In this document: piece by piece, positions 24,303 through 33,644 of the stretch
How positions within the stretch are numbered: the stretch's first letter is position 1
Layout of the letters: every line of letters starts with the position of its first letter
Assembly (NCBI GenBank): GCA_032095175.1
Contig: DAMCZI010000002.1
Location: 149,928 to 213,927 of the forward strand
Length of the DNA: 64,000 nt
From: DAMCZI01 sp032095175
GTDB taxonomy: Bacteria > Bacillota > Clostridia > Clostridiales > Caloramatoraceae
Direction of reading: 5' to 3'
Notes under the pieces: generated by a model
What the model was told of the DNA's origin: nothing
The model's input: only the letters and a program-made list of their open reading frames with translations
The model's database searches: none
Position numbers and translations under genes: made by a program

Positions 24303-25157
24303 CTAAAGTATACATTTATAACATCTATACTTTTCTTTAATCTCAAAGCCTGCATTCAATACTATATTTAATTCATCCGGGCAATCTTCATCAATAAAAA
24401 ATAAAATTTCCCTTAATGAACCAAATTCATTATACAATTTTATCAGCGTTTCATTAATTAGAATGCTCTTAATACCTTTATTTTCATATTCCTTATCGAC
24501 AAATAAACCAACAACATCCGCTCCATCTTTCAAAACCCTTGTGAACATACTTCCACGTATAACTTCATCCTGTCTGAAAGCAAATATGCGAAAGCGATCT
24601 ATATCCTTTTGCAGACTTTTGCTGTTATAATACATTCCCGATGGGATGGCATATTTATCATGGAACACAGCATATTCTTCAAAATTTCTATATGTAATCT
24701 CTTCCACCTGACTATGGCTTTCATTTCCATGTGACTCTAAATTATATAGTGCAGTAACAATACTAGAGTCAATTCGTTCAAAATTCTTTTTTATAAGATA
24801 TTCATTTGCATCTTTATTAGTAAATGGGACACCTATAAGTAGTTCATACCCTTGCAATTGCTTACGTATATGATTAATAAATTCATCTACAATCTGGTCA
24901 TAATCTCCCCTTATTAAAAATACCGATGTTTGTGCATATTTTTCATCAGGTATCCAAAAATAAGTGCAAACCCCACATAGTACATCCTGGTGATAACAGG
25001 CTATTATATTACGGTCTTCCGAATTGATGGCCTTTTCAAGCTCTTCTTTAAGCTCCTCCATTGAGTTTATCCTCGGATAACTGGTATGCAAATTATTCCG
25101 ACTTAATTCCCATGCAAAGTCAATTACTTCCTCTGATCTATAAATTGTTTTTATCAT
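24303..25157 (-). CDS. GNAT-family protein with two acetyltransferase-like halves
   Basis: 284 residues. The C-terminal half has the GNAT core: RFRIFAFRQDEVIRGSMF, then DGADVVGLFVDKEYENKGIKSILINETL with a reduced acetyl-CoA loop (NKGIKS in place of R/Q-x-x-G-x-G/A). The N-terminal half keeps a decayed GNAT-like pattern. Tandem-GNAT proteins acetylate small amines or peptides; the substrate is unknown. ATG 25157 is preceded by GTGAGGTG. No operon partner. Confidence 0.75.
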   Translation of the reverse strand: MIKTIYRSEEVIDFAWELSRNNLHTSYPRINSMEELKEELEKAINSEDRNIIACYHQDVLCGVCTYFWIPDEKYAQTSVFLIRGDYDQIVDEFINHIRKQLQGYELLIGVPFTNKDANEYLIKKNFERIDSSIVTALYNLESHGNESHSQVEEITYRNFEEYAVFHDKYAIPSGMYYNSKSLQKDIDRFRIFAFRQDEVIRGSMFTRVLKDGADVVGLFVDKEYENKGIKSILINETLIKLYNEFGSLREILFFIDEDCPDELNIVLNAGFEIKEKYRCYKCIL

Positions 25158-25547
25158 TGTTTACACCTCACTTATCATAATATTTAAAATTCCTGTTTAG
25201 CTTGTTCTTATTTAGTACATAATTTTTTTATTTTCCTACTACATAATTTAAGCTTTCGCGACAACACTTTAGTTTTTGGGATCATTCTCTAATATTTGGT
25301 AACTATCCTGATTATAACATCATTTTTTTAATGGTAGTTAACCATAAATGATTCTGTATAGAAGTTGACCAACTTCTTCTTACACTCACTCCATAGATAT
25401 AATCATAATTTAAATTTCCCATACATGCATTGAATTAAACTGCTAATGCAGTAGAAGGTTTAGTATCTTTCTAGATAGTATAACAACTAAAATCAAACCA
25501 ATTATAACACCATAAACCATAAATACACATACATGGAATAATAGAAA
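25158..25547. other. gene-free AT-rich spacer with short palindromes
   Basis: No coding frame stands out. It holds an 8-base-arm inverted repeat AGAAGTTG-ac-CAACTTCT (25360-25377) and a shorter one (ATGGT...ACCAT, 25331-25345). They may be regulator binding sites for the divergently placed genes; nothing else is visible. Confidence 0.45.
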
Positions 25548-25772
25548 TTGAATTTAAAGACATACACTTATAACAGCCACAAAAAGAAGAAGCCAACAGT
25601 ATCAACTGATGACTTCCTGTATTATATTGCTATTTCATCTTTCTCTTTAAAATCCTTTATTCCCATTCTATCATGGCTTTTAAGCAAGGTTTATCAAACA
25701 TTGATATTCCTTGCTTTTATTGTATTAGTTATATGTATTATATTGTGTTTTAATGATTATAAAAAATATTAG
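25548..25772 (+). CDS. possible small membrane protein
   Basis: A 74-codon frame beginning at TTG 25548 and ending in KCFNDYKKY-like basic residues after a strong hydrophobic segment (TLIFLAFIVLVICIILCF). The start has no convincing binding site. The frame's AAAAGAAGAAG run might serve a later non-ATG start. A terminator hairpin lies 35 bp downstream, which supports a transcript here. Not recognised; it may be a decayed gene. Confidence 0.35.
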   Translation: MNLKTYTYNSHKKKKPTVSTDDFLYYIAISSFSLKSFIPILSWLLSKVYQTLIFLAFIVLVICIILCFNDYKKY

Positions 25773-25806
25773 TACATTTTTAGTACGGTTACAATCAGCT
25801 CTAATA

Positions 25807-25833
25807 AGCTCGGGAAATCCGGGCTATTTTTGT
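25807..25833 (+). terminator. rho-independent terminator
   Basis: AGCTCGGG-AAAT-CCGGGCT with one bulge, followed by ATTTTTGTT. Confidence 0.7.
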
Positions 25834-25945
25834 TCAAAAATATACTTAGCCATTTCCACATATGTACATTTCTGGTCCATATTGCTATAATTGTTTTAAT
25901 AAATAACAAGGATAATGTTTATTAATTAAATGCAGGGGTGGTTTT

Positions 25946-26176
25946 ATGGGTATTAAAGAATTTTTCGACGCTCATATTATTGCTATATTTATTACTTATC
26001 TAGTAGTATGTGCTTTGATAGGCTATTTCGGATATGGGATTTATTATTACAAGAAAAAACAGCATAAACAGATGATGCAGGAGCTAAAAGTAGGTGACAA
26101 TGATGCTGATATTGTATATAGCGAGCCTGTAGGAGATAAGAAAGTTTTAGGTAAGGTCAATACTAATTCATTTTAG
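25946..26176 (+). CDS. small membrane protein with cytoplasmic tail
   Basis: 76 residues. ATG with GGGGTGG upstream. A membrane segment (IIAIFITYLVVCALIGYFGYGIYYY, about residues 11-35) is followed by KKKQHKQMMQELK and a short acidic tail. It is oriented with the basic tail inside. Family not recognised; the layout resembles small regulatory or scaffold membrane peptides. Confidence 0.65.
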   Translation: MGIKEFFDAHIIAIFITYLVVCALIGYFGYGIYYYKKKQHKQMMQELKVGDNDADIVYSEPVGDKKVLGKVNTNSF

Positions 26177-26236
26177 AGTATTAACCTAATACATAGTTTA
26201 AATGAAATATGTATCAAGAAACATTTCCATTATGAG

Positions 26237-26296
26237 GAATATATTATATATTACAACAATATTAATAGAATATATTATATATTACAATAATATTAA
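26237..26296. repeat. tandem direct repeat, two units of about 30 bp
   Basis: GAATATATTATATATTACAA is repeated with a 31-bp period (26237-26267 and 26268-26296), differing at one position (C against T). It lies directly before the binding site of the secreted protein gene, so it probably duplicates a promoter -10 region. Confidence 0.75.
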
Positions 26297-26308
26297 GGGA
26301 GTGTTATT

Positions 26309-27103
26309 ATGAAAAAAACTTTTAGAACTACTGTATTATCATTAGTCATGGTATGTCTATTAGGTGTTGTATCTGTTTATGCAGCAACTATAACCAATAC
26401 CAAAATATATGGTAATGCTATCGGTGTAGATCAGGATGGCATTGAATGGAAAGCGGTTTCTAATCCTGGTTATACAAAAGTCACGAGTGATATTATATTG
26501 GAAAATGCAGTAACCAAAAGTACATCCAATGCAATAAGCTATGTCTATTATGGCATGGAATATAAGTATGATTCCGGACTAGTTTGGAATGAATATTACC
26601 AAGCATGGATTGGCTGTGTCAATATAGTAGCAAATTTTAGAGATCCTAACGTTCCCACGTATTTTTTTACAAGCAACGTAGATAATGATTATACTGTATA
26701 TTCTGACCCATACCAAAAGAATATTCCAAAAGGTCATAATGCCTATATTATATCAGGGGTAGAAAACAATAAATTAAATTTTACTTTAATAGATTCTGGT
26801 ACTAAAGCTTCTCCATTATGGAAAAAAATATGGCAAGTATCTATACCAGTAAATAGCACACCTACTAATGCTAAAATAGCCCAAATTGCATCTATTGCAT
26901 TTACATCAGATAATTATTCAGGAGTATACAATAAAAATGTTACCTTCGATAGAGTAAATGTATACAAAGGGACTGCTCAGACACCATGGACTAATTCCAT
27001 AATTTATGGAATCGCTAAAGGTACTGCCCCAAATACAACAGTCACATATACTAACCCAAACTCCAATTACAGCAAAGTTACAGTCAATTTAAATTGTCAA
27101 TAG
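26309..27103 (+). CDS. secreted hypothetical protein
   Basis: 264 residues. Sec signal peptide MKKTFRTTVLSLVMVCLLGV... with cleavage expected after VYA (about residue 26). The mature part is rich in Asn, Thr, Ser and Tyr and looks all-beta. There is no anchor or repeat. I do not recognise the family; it could be a sporulation- or surface-related carbohydrate-binding protein. AGGGAG binding site and its own terminator. Confidence 0.7.
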   Translation: MKKTFRTTVLSLVMVCLLGVVSVYAATITNTKIYGNAIGVDQDGIEWKAVSNPGYTKVTSDIILENAVTKSTSNAISYVYYGMEYKYDSGLVWNEYYQAWIGCVNIVANFRDPNVPTYFFTSNVDNDYTVYSDPYQKNIPKGHNAYIISGVENNKLNFTLIDSGTKASPLWKKIWQVSIPVNSTPTNAKIAQIASIAFTSDNYSGVYNKNVTFDRVNVYKGTAQTPWTNSIIYGIAKGTAPNTTVTYTNPNSNYSKVTVNLNCQ

Positions 27104-27152
27104 TTTAAGTAAACATAGAGTATATAAATTAGGTATCTTATGAAAAAAACGT

Positions 27153-27182
27153 AGCCTCAGCTGCTTTAGCTGAGGCCTTTTT
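27153..27182 (+). terminator. rho-independent terminator
   Basis: GCCTCAGC-tgcttta-GCTGAGGC followed by CTTTTT. A second hairpin (GGCAAGATA/TATCTTGCC, 27237-27259) lies in the spacer before guaA's 3' end, without a T-run. Confidence 0.92.
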
Positions 27183-27396
27183 AAGGAGGATTTTTGCTAT
27201 ACTCTCTTAATATTTTTTTTATTATTTTACCCCCAAGGCAAGATATTTTTTATCTTGCCCCCAGTAATATACTGGATACCTTACTTTTATTTATAACTAC
27301 AGAAATATTAATTTCTATCTTGTAGTTTATGAAGTAAAGAAGGCATGGGAGTAATATAAAAGTATCTGTATTATAGTACCCTCCCTATGTTAAATA

Positions 27397-28929
27397 TTAT
27401 TCCCACTCAATAGTTGCTGGTGGTTTTGATGTTATATCATAAACAACTCTGTTTATTCCCTTAACCTCATTTACTATTCTTGATGAAATCTTTGCAAGTA
27501 AATCATATGGTATCCTGTACCAGTCTGAAGTCATTCCATCAACGCTTTCAACGGCTCTTATGGCAATTGCATGGGAGTAGGTTCTTTCATCGCCCATAAC
27601 TCCAACGCTTCTTATGTCTGGAAGTACGGTGAAGTACTGCCAGATTGCCTTGTCTAGGCCTGCTTTCTTTACTTCGTCTCTTAATATATAATCTGTCTCT
27701 CTTAAAAGAGCAAGCTTATCTTCAGTTATTTCTCCTAGGATTCTTATTGCAAGTCCTGGTCCTGGGAATGGCTGCCTTGAAACAATCTCCTCTGAAATTC
27801 CAAGCTCTCTTCCTACTTCCCTTACTTCATCCTTAAAGAGCTCTCTTAATGGTTCTATAAGGCTGAATTGTAGGTCTTCTGGTAATCCTCCAACGTTGTG
27901 GTGGCTCTTTATGGTTGCTGAGGTTCCTGTTCCACTTTCAACAACGTCTGGGTAAATTGTTCCTTGAACTAGGAATTCTGCTCCCTCAAGCTTTCTTTCC
28001 TCTGCCTCAAATACTCTTATGAATTCCTCTCCAATTATCTTTCTCTTTCTTTCAGGGTCGCTTACTCCCTTAAGCTTTCCAAGAAATCTTTCACTTGCAT
28101 CAACCATTACAAGGTTCATATCAAACCTTTCCTTGAAGGTTGAGTAAACTTCTTCTGCTTCATTTTTTCTTAAAAGACCATGGTCTACGAATACGCATGT
28201 AAGCTGCTTTCCTATTGCTCTATGAACTAAAACTGCAGCGACAGATGAATCAACTCCACCTGAAAGACCGCATATAACCTTTTTATCTCCAACAAGCTCT
28301 TTTATTTGCTTTATCTTTTCCTCTGTAAATGATGCCATACTCCAAGTTCCCTTAAGATCACATACCCTGTATAGGAAGTTTTCAAGCATCTTCTGTCCAT
28401 ACTGGCTGTGTCTTACCTCTGGATGGAACTGAACTCCATACATCTTAAGCTCATCATTTGCCATAGCTGCATTTGGGCAGTTAGCACTTGATGCAACAAC
28501 CTTAAAGCCCTCTGGAAGTGTTGATATATGGTCTGTATGGCTCATCCAGCAAATGCTTTCCTCTGGTATGTCCTTAAATATAGGGCATGCTGTATCAAAC
28601 TTTACTGCTGCAGTACCATACTCTCTAAGCTCTGCTCCCTCTACCTTTCCATCAAGGTGATATGCCATAAGCTGATCTCCATAGCATATACCAAGTATTG
28701 GTACACCAAGCTTGAATATCTCAGGTGATACTGCTGGGGCTCCCTCTTGGTAAACACTGTTTGGTCCGCCTGTGAATATTATTCCTGCTGGTTTTCTTTC
28801 AGCTATCTTTTCAATAGGGGTTGTATAGGGTATTATTTCACAGTAAACCTTAAGCTCTCTTACTCTTCTTGCAATAAGCTGGTTGTACTGTCCTCCAAAA
28901 TCTATAATCAATACAAGTTCTCTATCCAT
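27397..28929 (-). CDS. guaA: GMP synthase (glutamine-hydrolysing)
   Basis: 510 residues. Converts XMP to GMP. The N-terminal class I amidotransferase has nucleophile Cys in LGICYGDQLMA near residue 80 and His/Glu in GVQFHPEVRHS. The synthetase half has PP-loop GLSGGVDSSVAA near 220, and the dimerisation domain ends KPPATIEWE, the usual C-terminus. AGGAGG precedes ATG 28929. It is 9 bp downstream of guaB. Confidence 0.97.
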   Translation of the reverse strand: MDRELVLIIDFGGQYNQLIARRVRELKVYCEIIPYTTPIEKIAERKPAGIIFTGGPNSVYQEGAPAVSPEIFKLGVPILGICYGDQLMAYHLDGKVEGAELREYGTAAVKFDTACPIFKDIPEESICWMSHTDHISTLPEGFKVVASSANCPNAAMANDELKMYGVQFHPEVRHSQYGQKMLENFLYRVCDLKGTWSMASFTEEKIKQIKELVGDKKVICGLSGGVDSSVAAVLVHRAIGKQLTCVFVDHGLLRKNEAEEVYSTFKERFDMNLVMVDASERFLGKLKGVSDPERKRKIIGEEFIRVFEAEERKLEGAEFLVQGTIYPDVVESGTGTSATIKSHHNVGGLPEDLQFSLIEPLRELFKDEVREVGRELGISEEIVSRQPFPGPGLAIRILGEITEDKLALLRETDYILRDEVKKAGLDKAIWQYFTVLPDIRSVGVMGDERTYSHAIAIRAVESVDGMTSDWYRIPYDLLAKISSRIVNEVKGINRVVYDITSKPPATIEWE

Positions 28930-28938
28930 GATTTCCTC

Positions 28939-30393
28939 CTACATGTTAGTTGTATAGTTTGGTGCTTCTCTTGTAATGTGTATATCGTGTGGATGGCTTT
29001 CCTTTAATCCTGCTGATGTTTGAACAACAAATATAGCATTATTTTTCATTTCCTCTATTGTTGCTGCTCCACAGTATCCCATACCTGAACGAAGTCCACC
29101 CATTAGCTGATATATTGTATCAGCCGCTGCTCCCTTGTATGGAACTCTACCTTCAACACCCTCTGGTACAAGCTTCTTATTGTCCTCCTGGAAGTATCTA
29201 TCTCTGCTTCCCTTCTGCATTGCACCAATTGAGCCCATTCCTCTATATACCTTAAATCTTCTTCCCTGATAAAGTTCTTCATCTCCAGGGCTTTCTTCAC
29301 AGCCTGCAAATAGTGAACCTATCATAACTACAGAGCCTCCAGCTGCAATAGCCTTAACAAGGTCACCTGAGTACTTTACTCCTCCATCAGCTATTACTGG
29401 AATGCCATACTTAGCTGCTTCCTCTGAACAGTCCATAACTGCTGTAAGCTGTGGTACTCCAACACCTGCAACTACTCTTGTTGTACATATTGAACCAGGT
29501 CCTATTCCAACCTTTACGCAGTCAACTCCTGCCTCTATTAAAGCCCTTGTAGCTTCTGGTGTTGCAACGTTTCCACCTATAACCTGAAGTTCAGTATATT
29601 TGCTCTTTATTGTTTTAACTGCATTTAAAACTCCTGCTGAATGTCCATGAGCTGTATCAACAACTACAACGTCTACTCCTGCAGCAACTAGAGCATCTAC
29701 TCTATCCATCATGTCCTTAGTTACTCCTACTGCAGCACCAGCAAGTAGTCTTCCCCTTGAATCCTTTGCTGAATTTGGGAATTTAACTGCCTTTTCGATA
29801 TCCTTTATTGTAATAAGTCCCTTAAGGTTGTATTCTTCATCAACAAGTGGAAGCTTTTCAATCTTGTATTTTCTAAGTATTTGTTCTGCTTCTAAAAGAT
29901 TTGTACCAACAGCTGCTGTAACAAGGTTATCCTTTGTCATAACTTCTTTAATTTTTCTTGTAAAATCCTTTTCAAACCTTATATCCCTGTTTGTGATTAT
30001 TCCAACGAGTTTTGTACCTACAACGATTGGAACTCCTGATATTCTATATTTTCCCATTAGCTTGTCAGCATCATCTAGTGTATGTTCAGGAGTTAAATGA
30101 AATGGATCAGTAATTACGCCATGTTCTGATCTTTTAACCTTGTCAACCTCCATGGCCTGTTCTTCAATTGACATGTTTTTGTGAATAACACCTATTCCAC
30201 CTTCTCGTGCTATGGCAATTGCCATCTTAGCTTCAGTAACAGTATCCATACCTGCGCTTATAAGTGGAATATTAAGCTTTATCTTCTTTGTAAGATATGT
30301 TGAAAGATCAACATCCTTAGGAAGTACTGAAGACTCTTGTGGAACCAATAATACATCATCAAATGTGTAAGCTTGTTTTAAAATTCTACCCAT
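28939..30393 (-). CDS. guaB: IMP dehydrogenase
   Basis: 484 residues. NAD-dependent oxidation of IMP to XMP, the rate-limiting step to GMP. Catalytic loop GPGSICTTRVVAGVGVPQ with the active Cys near residue 300, flap GSRDRYFQ near 398, and two CBS domains inserted around residues 95-210. Operon guaBA is led by a guanine riboswitch, giving product feedback. Confidence 0.97.
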   Translation of the reverse strand: MGRILKQAYTFDDVLLVPQESSVLPKDVDLSTYLTKKIKLNIPLISAGMDTVTEAKMAIAIAREGGIGVIHKNMSIEEQAMEVDKVKRSEHGVITDPFHLTPEHTLDDADKLMGKYRISGVPIVVGTKLVGIITNRDIRFEKDFTRKIKEVMTKDNLVTAAVGTNLLEAEQILRKYKIEKLPLVDEEYNLKGLITIKDIEKAVKFPNSAKDSRGRLLAGAAVGVTKDMMDRVDALVAAGVDVVVVDTAHGHSAGVLNAVKTIKSKYTELQVIGGNVATPEATRALIEAGVDCVKVGIGPGSICTTRVVAGVGVPQLTAVMDCSEEAAKYGIPVIADGGVKYSGDLVKAIAAGGSVVMIGSLFAGCEESPGDEELYQGRRFKVYRGMGSIGAMQKGSRDRYFQEDNKKLVPEGVEGRVPYKGAAADTIYQLMGGLRSGMGYCGAATIEEMKNNAIFVVQTSAGLKESHPHDIHITREAPNYTTNM

Positions 30394-30434
30394 TTTAAAA
30401 TAATATCCTCCTATCTAATTCTAATACTATATAA

Positions 30435-30477
30435 CAAAAAATGCATATTGCACATCTTGAGTGAAGTGCAGTATGCA
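30435..30477 (-). terminator. riboswitch-controlled terminator before guaB
   Basis: Minus strand TGCATACTGCAC pairs with GTGCAATATGCA and is followed by TTTTTTG. It is located between the aptamer and the guaB start. Confidence 0.9.
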
Positions 30478-30496
30478 GGTAACGCAAAAAACACCT

Positions 30497-30565
30497 CACT
30501 CATAGTCGGAAGTTAATGGCCTCCGGTAGATACTCCCAATCCTTATTACTGGGATTATATGAGTA
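30497..30565 (-). ncRNA. purine (guanine-class) riboswitch aptamer upstream of guaB
   Basis: Minus strand: P1 ACTCATATAATCC, P2 CCCAGT/ATTGGG, GTATCTACCGG, P3, and GACTATGAGT closing P1. The specificity base before TATG is C, so the ligand should be guanine or a close relative. The P1 closing bases differ from the purE copy. Confidence 0.93.
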
Positions 30566-30594
30566 AGTATCCCTAATTTCGTTTATTTCTATGT

Positions 30595-30623
30595 ATTATA
30601 AACTTTCAATATATGAGTGTCAA
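30595..30623 (-). promoter_or_regulatory. sigma-A promoter of guaBA
   Basis: Perfect consensus on the minus strand: TTGACA, 17 bases, TATAAT, about 30 bases before the riboswitch. Confidence 0.9.
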
Positions 30624-30639
30624 CATTTGTTGAATAATT

Positions 30640-31833
30640 TTATTCAATAAATTTATCTTCTGAAATTTTTCCTATATTTCTGTAGACTTCCTTAAGCGGA
30701 ATTTCCGTAGAAAGTGCAGCTTTTTTCACATCCTCAAACTCAGGAGATATATTTACTATTTTATCATTGTAGCTTGAAATTTTGAAATTTATTTTTCCAA
30801 AGCTTGTGTCAATGCTTTTAAATTTTCTGTCAAGCTCAGTTCTTTCTATATTAAACTTTCTTATTCCTATAGTTGTTGTTTCCCTAAACATTACTTCCTT
30901 TATGTTATCCTCAAGCTTAACAGGTGCAGTAATTGTAACAACTATTCCAGGTCTGTTTTTCTTCATATATACTGGGGATAAATAAACATCCTTAGCCCCT
31001 GCTTCATATAGTCTATCCATTAAGTAGCCATATATTTGTGGATTCATATCATCTATTGTGGCCTCAAGTATACAGTTATCGCAAGCTTCCTCTTCAGCCA
31101 TTATCACTCTAAGTACATTAGGTTTTTCAGTATCTCTCTTTCCACAACCATATCCAACCTTCTTTATCTTCATAGGCGGCATTTTAGCTATATCTTCTGC
31201 TAAAGCTTTTATTATGGCTGCTCCTGTAGGAGTTGTAAGCTCGAACTGTCTTTCATCACAATAAACAGGTATATCCTTAAGTATATTTAAGGTCGCAGGT
31301 GCAGGAACAGGTATTAAACCATGCTGGCATTTTACAAAGCCTGAACCTGTATTTATTGGTGAGGATATTATTCTATCTGGTTTTAGATAATCTATACAGA
31401 TAGCAGTACCAACTATATCAACTATAGAATCTACTGCTCCAACCTCGTGGAAATGGACATCATATATACCCTTACCATGAACCTTTGCCTCAGCCTCTGC
31501 TATTATTTTAAATATCTTTTTTGATATGTTTTTTACATTTTCATTAAGGGAGCTTTTGTCTATTAATCCCTCTATATCAAACAGGTTTCTTCCATGATGA
31601 TGATCCTCATGATCATGATGATGGTGTTCCTTCTCTATTAAATCAACATAAAAATCTGTTCCCTGTATTCCATTCTTTATACTTTTCTTTATTCTTATCT
31701 CATACTCATCTGAAATTCCAAGGCTGTTTAAGCCATTTAAAAGCTGTTCCTCTGGAACTCCTATATCAAGAAGTGCCCCAACTGTCATATCTCCACTTAT
31801 TCCTGAAAAGCAATCAAAATATAAGGTACTCAA
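30640..31833 (-). CDS. larC: nickel insertion protein LarC (pincer cofactor synthesis)
   Basis: 397 residues. CTP-dependent cyclometallase that puts Ni into the P2TMN pincer cofactor of lactate racemase-type enzymes. Family marks are the N-terminal LYFDCFSGISGDM, a His-rich stretch (EHHHHDHEDHHHG, about residues 69-81) for nickel, and HFHEVGAVDSIVDIVG. The start codon is TTG (31833-31831), one base after the larB stop, with GGGAGG inside larB. LarC is often made as two products (LarC1/C2) by frameshifting; here a single uninterrupted frame exists. Confidence 0.92.
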   Translation of the reverse strand: MSTLYFDCFSGISGDMTVGALLDIGVPEEQLLNGLNSLGISDEYEIRIKKSIKNGIQGTDFYVDLIEKEHHHHDHEDHHHGRNLFDIEGLIDKSSLNENVKNISKKIFKIIAEAEAKVHGKGIYDVHFHEVGAVDSIVDIVGTAICIDYLKPDRIISSPINTGSGFVKCQHGLIPVPAPATLNILKDIPVYCDERQFELTTPTGAAIIKALAEDIAKMPPMKIKKVGYGCGKRDTEKPNVLRVIMAEEEACDNCILEATIDDMNPQIYGYLMDRLYEAGAKDVYLSPVYMKKNRPGIVVTITAPVKLEDNIKEVMFRETTTIGIRKFNIERTELDRKFKSIDTSFGKINFKISSYNDKIVNISPEFEDVKKAALSTEIPLKEVYRNIGKISEDKFIE

Positions 31834-32598
31834 TTATATATCCTCCCTTACTGTAAAGCCTTTGTTTATCTGTGATGCAAGATAGCCTGCTCCAAATCCA
31901 TTATCTATATTTACAACACCGATTCCTGCTGCACAGGAATTTAGCATGGTAAGAAGTGCTGATAACCCCTTGAAGTTTGCACCATATCCAACACTTGTTG
32001 GAACTGCTATAACCGGAACATCAACAAGCCCTGCAACAACTGAGGCTAATGCTCCTTCCATTCCTGCTACAGCAACAACTACATTTGCACTTTTTATTCT
32101 ATCCATATTTGAAAGAAGTCTGTGTATGCCTGCAACACCAACATCATAAATTCTATCAACATTGTTTCCAAAAACCTCACAGGTTATAGCTGTTTCCTCT
32201 GCAACAGGAATGTCCGCAGTTCCACCTGTTACAACCGCAATTTTTCCTACCTTTTTTATGTCCTTTGAGTTTACAACACAAATTTTTGCAGTCTTATGAT
32301 ATGCAACCTTGTCTGTAACCTCAAGAATGGCTTCATAGATTTTTTCATCTACCCTTGTTGCAAGTATATTTGCATCTCTTTTAAGCATATCTGAAACTAT
32401 ACCTTTTAAATGTTCTCTTTCCTTACCCTGACAGTATATAACCTCAGGGTATCCTGATCTTATGCCTCTGTGATAATCAAGCTTTGCATAATCTAAATCT
32501 CTGTAGGGAAGATCCTTTAAGTATTCAACTGCTTCATCTACGCTTTTATTACCATTTTTAACTCCCTCAAGGAGCTTTACAAGTTCTTCTCTATTCAT
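31834..32598 (-). CDS. larB: LarB, pyridinium-3,5-bisthiocarboxylate pathway carboxylase/hydrolase
   Basis: 254 residues. Carboxylates nicotinic acid adenine dinucleotide and releases AMP to make P2CMN. The C-terminal half is a PurE-like fold with VVTGGTADIPVAEETAITC and VVAVAGMEGALASVVAGL. The N-terminal domain (LPYRDLDYAKLDYHRGIRSG) is specific to LarB. Overlaps larE by 8 bases. Confidence 0.93.
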   Translation of the reverse strand: MNREELVKLLEGVKNGNKSVDEAVEYLKDLPYRDLDYAKLDYHRGIRSGYPEVIYCQGKEREHLKGIVSDMLKRDANILATRVDEKIYEAILEVTDKVAYHKTAKICVVNSKDIKKVGKIAVVTGGTADIPVAEETAITCEVFGNNVDRIYDVGVAGIHRLLSNMDRIKSANVVVAVAGMEGALASVVAGLVDVPVIAVPTSVGYGANFKGLSALLTMLNSCAAGIGVVNIDNGFGAGYLASQINKGFTVREDI

Positions 32599-33406
32599 TT
32601 CTTACCTCCAGATTCATGCTTCCTGTTTTGTAGCCTGATAAGTCCAGACTTACATAGTTAAAGCCTATCTCCTTGAGCTTATAATCAACATCCTTCATAA
32701 AATCCATGTTGAAGAATTTAGGTATTTCATTCTTTTCAACCTCAATCCTTGCAAGAGCTCCATGACATCTTACCCTTATATTTTTTATCCCCTTTGACAT
32801 AAGATATATCTCAGCCATGTCTATCATTTTAAGCTTTTCTTGATTTATAATCTCTCCATAGGGTATTCTTGTAGCTAGACAAGCAAAGGCTGGCTTTTTA
32901 TATACCTCAAGTCCCATTTCCCTGGCAAGTTCCCTAATCTCAAGCTTTGTAAGCCCAGCCATAAGAAGTGGACTTTTAATTCCAAGCTCACTAACTGCCT
33001 TAAGTCCTGGTCTATAGTCACCTGTATCATCTGCATTAGTTCCATCAACAACATATGACATTCCTGCACTCTCAGCATAATTCAGTATTTTTGAAAAAAC
33101 TGTTTTTTTGCAGAGGTAGCATCTGTTTACAGGGTTCATTTCAAATCCAGGAACCTCTTCTATTGGATTAAAGCTCATCCTTACGTGCTCAACTCCAAGG
33201 TCTGCTGCAAATTTCGTTGCTTCGTCCTCCTCCCATGAAGGATAAATATAAGCTACTGCAGTTGCAGCACATACTCTATTCCCTAAAACATCCTTTGCAA
33301 CCTTAAGCAGAAATGTGCTGTCAACTCCTCCAGAAAATGCAACAACCACACTTCCCATTTCTGCAAGTATATTTTTAAGTTTATCAAGCTTATCATGTAT
33401 ATTCAT
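32591..33406 (-). CDS. larE: LarE, ATP-dependent sulfur insertion enzyme
   Basis: 271 residues from ATG 33406 (an in-frame GTG at 33421 is possible). Adenylates P2CMN and inserts sulfur. PP-loop SGGVDS at residues 25-30. Cys in ACLATRIP falls at residue 176 with this start, the same number as the sacrificial sulfur-donor Cys of the L. plantarum enzyme. A CYLC pair at 96-99 is also present, and three Cys bind an Fe-S cluster in some relatives, so the sulfur mechanism cannot be decided by eye. No larA (racemase) is in the window; the cofactor user is elsewhere. Confidence 0.9.
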   Translation of the reverse strand: MNIHDKLDKLKNILAEMGSVVVAFSGGVDSTFLLKVAKDVLGNRVCAATAVAYIYPSWEEDEATKFAADLGVEHVRMSFNPIEEVPGFEMNPVNRCYLCKKTVFSKILNYAESAGMSYVVDGTNADDTGDYRPGLKAVSELGIKSPLLMAGLTKLEIRELAREMGLEVYKKPAFACLATRIPYGEIINQEKLKMIDMAEIYLMSKGIKNIRVRCHGALARIEVEKNEIPKFFNMDFMKDVDYKLKEIGFNYVSLDLSGYKTGSMNLEVRNE

Positions 33407-33588
33407 AATATCACCATCCACCTGTTATCCCTTGTATTAAAAATATTATACTATATATAGCGGTCATAGTCACATAGGTTCACTAAAAAAGGTTACAAAA
33501 GAATAATATCTAATCAAGTAACTTTCATAAAATTACCAATAAAGGTTATATTATCTCAAATATCTCATAATTTAGGCATCTGCAACTC

Positions 33589-33617
33589 TTGACACCTTAT
33601 GTTTTAAGTGCTAAACT
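33589..33617 (+). promoter_or_regulatory. promoter of the T-box leader
   Basis: TTGACA, 17 bases, TAAACT; transcription would start shortly before the leader. Confidence 0.75.
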
Positions 33618-33644
33618 AATGAAAATAATTTATTCAAAAACAAT

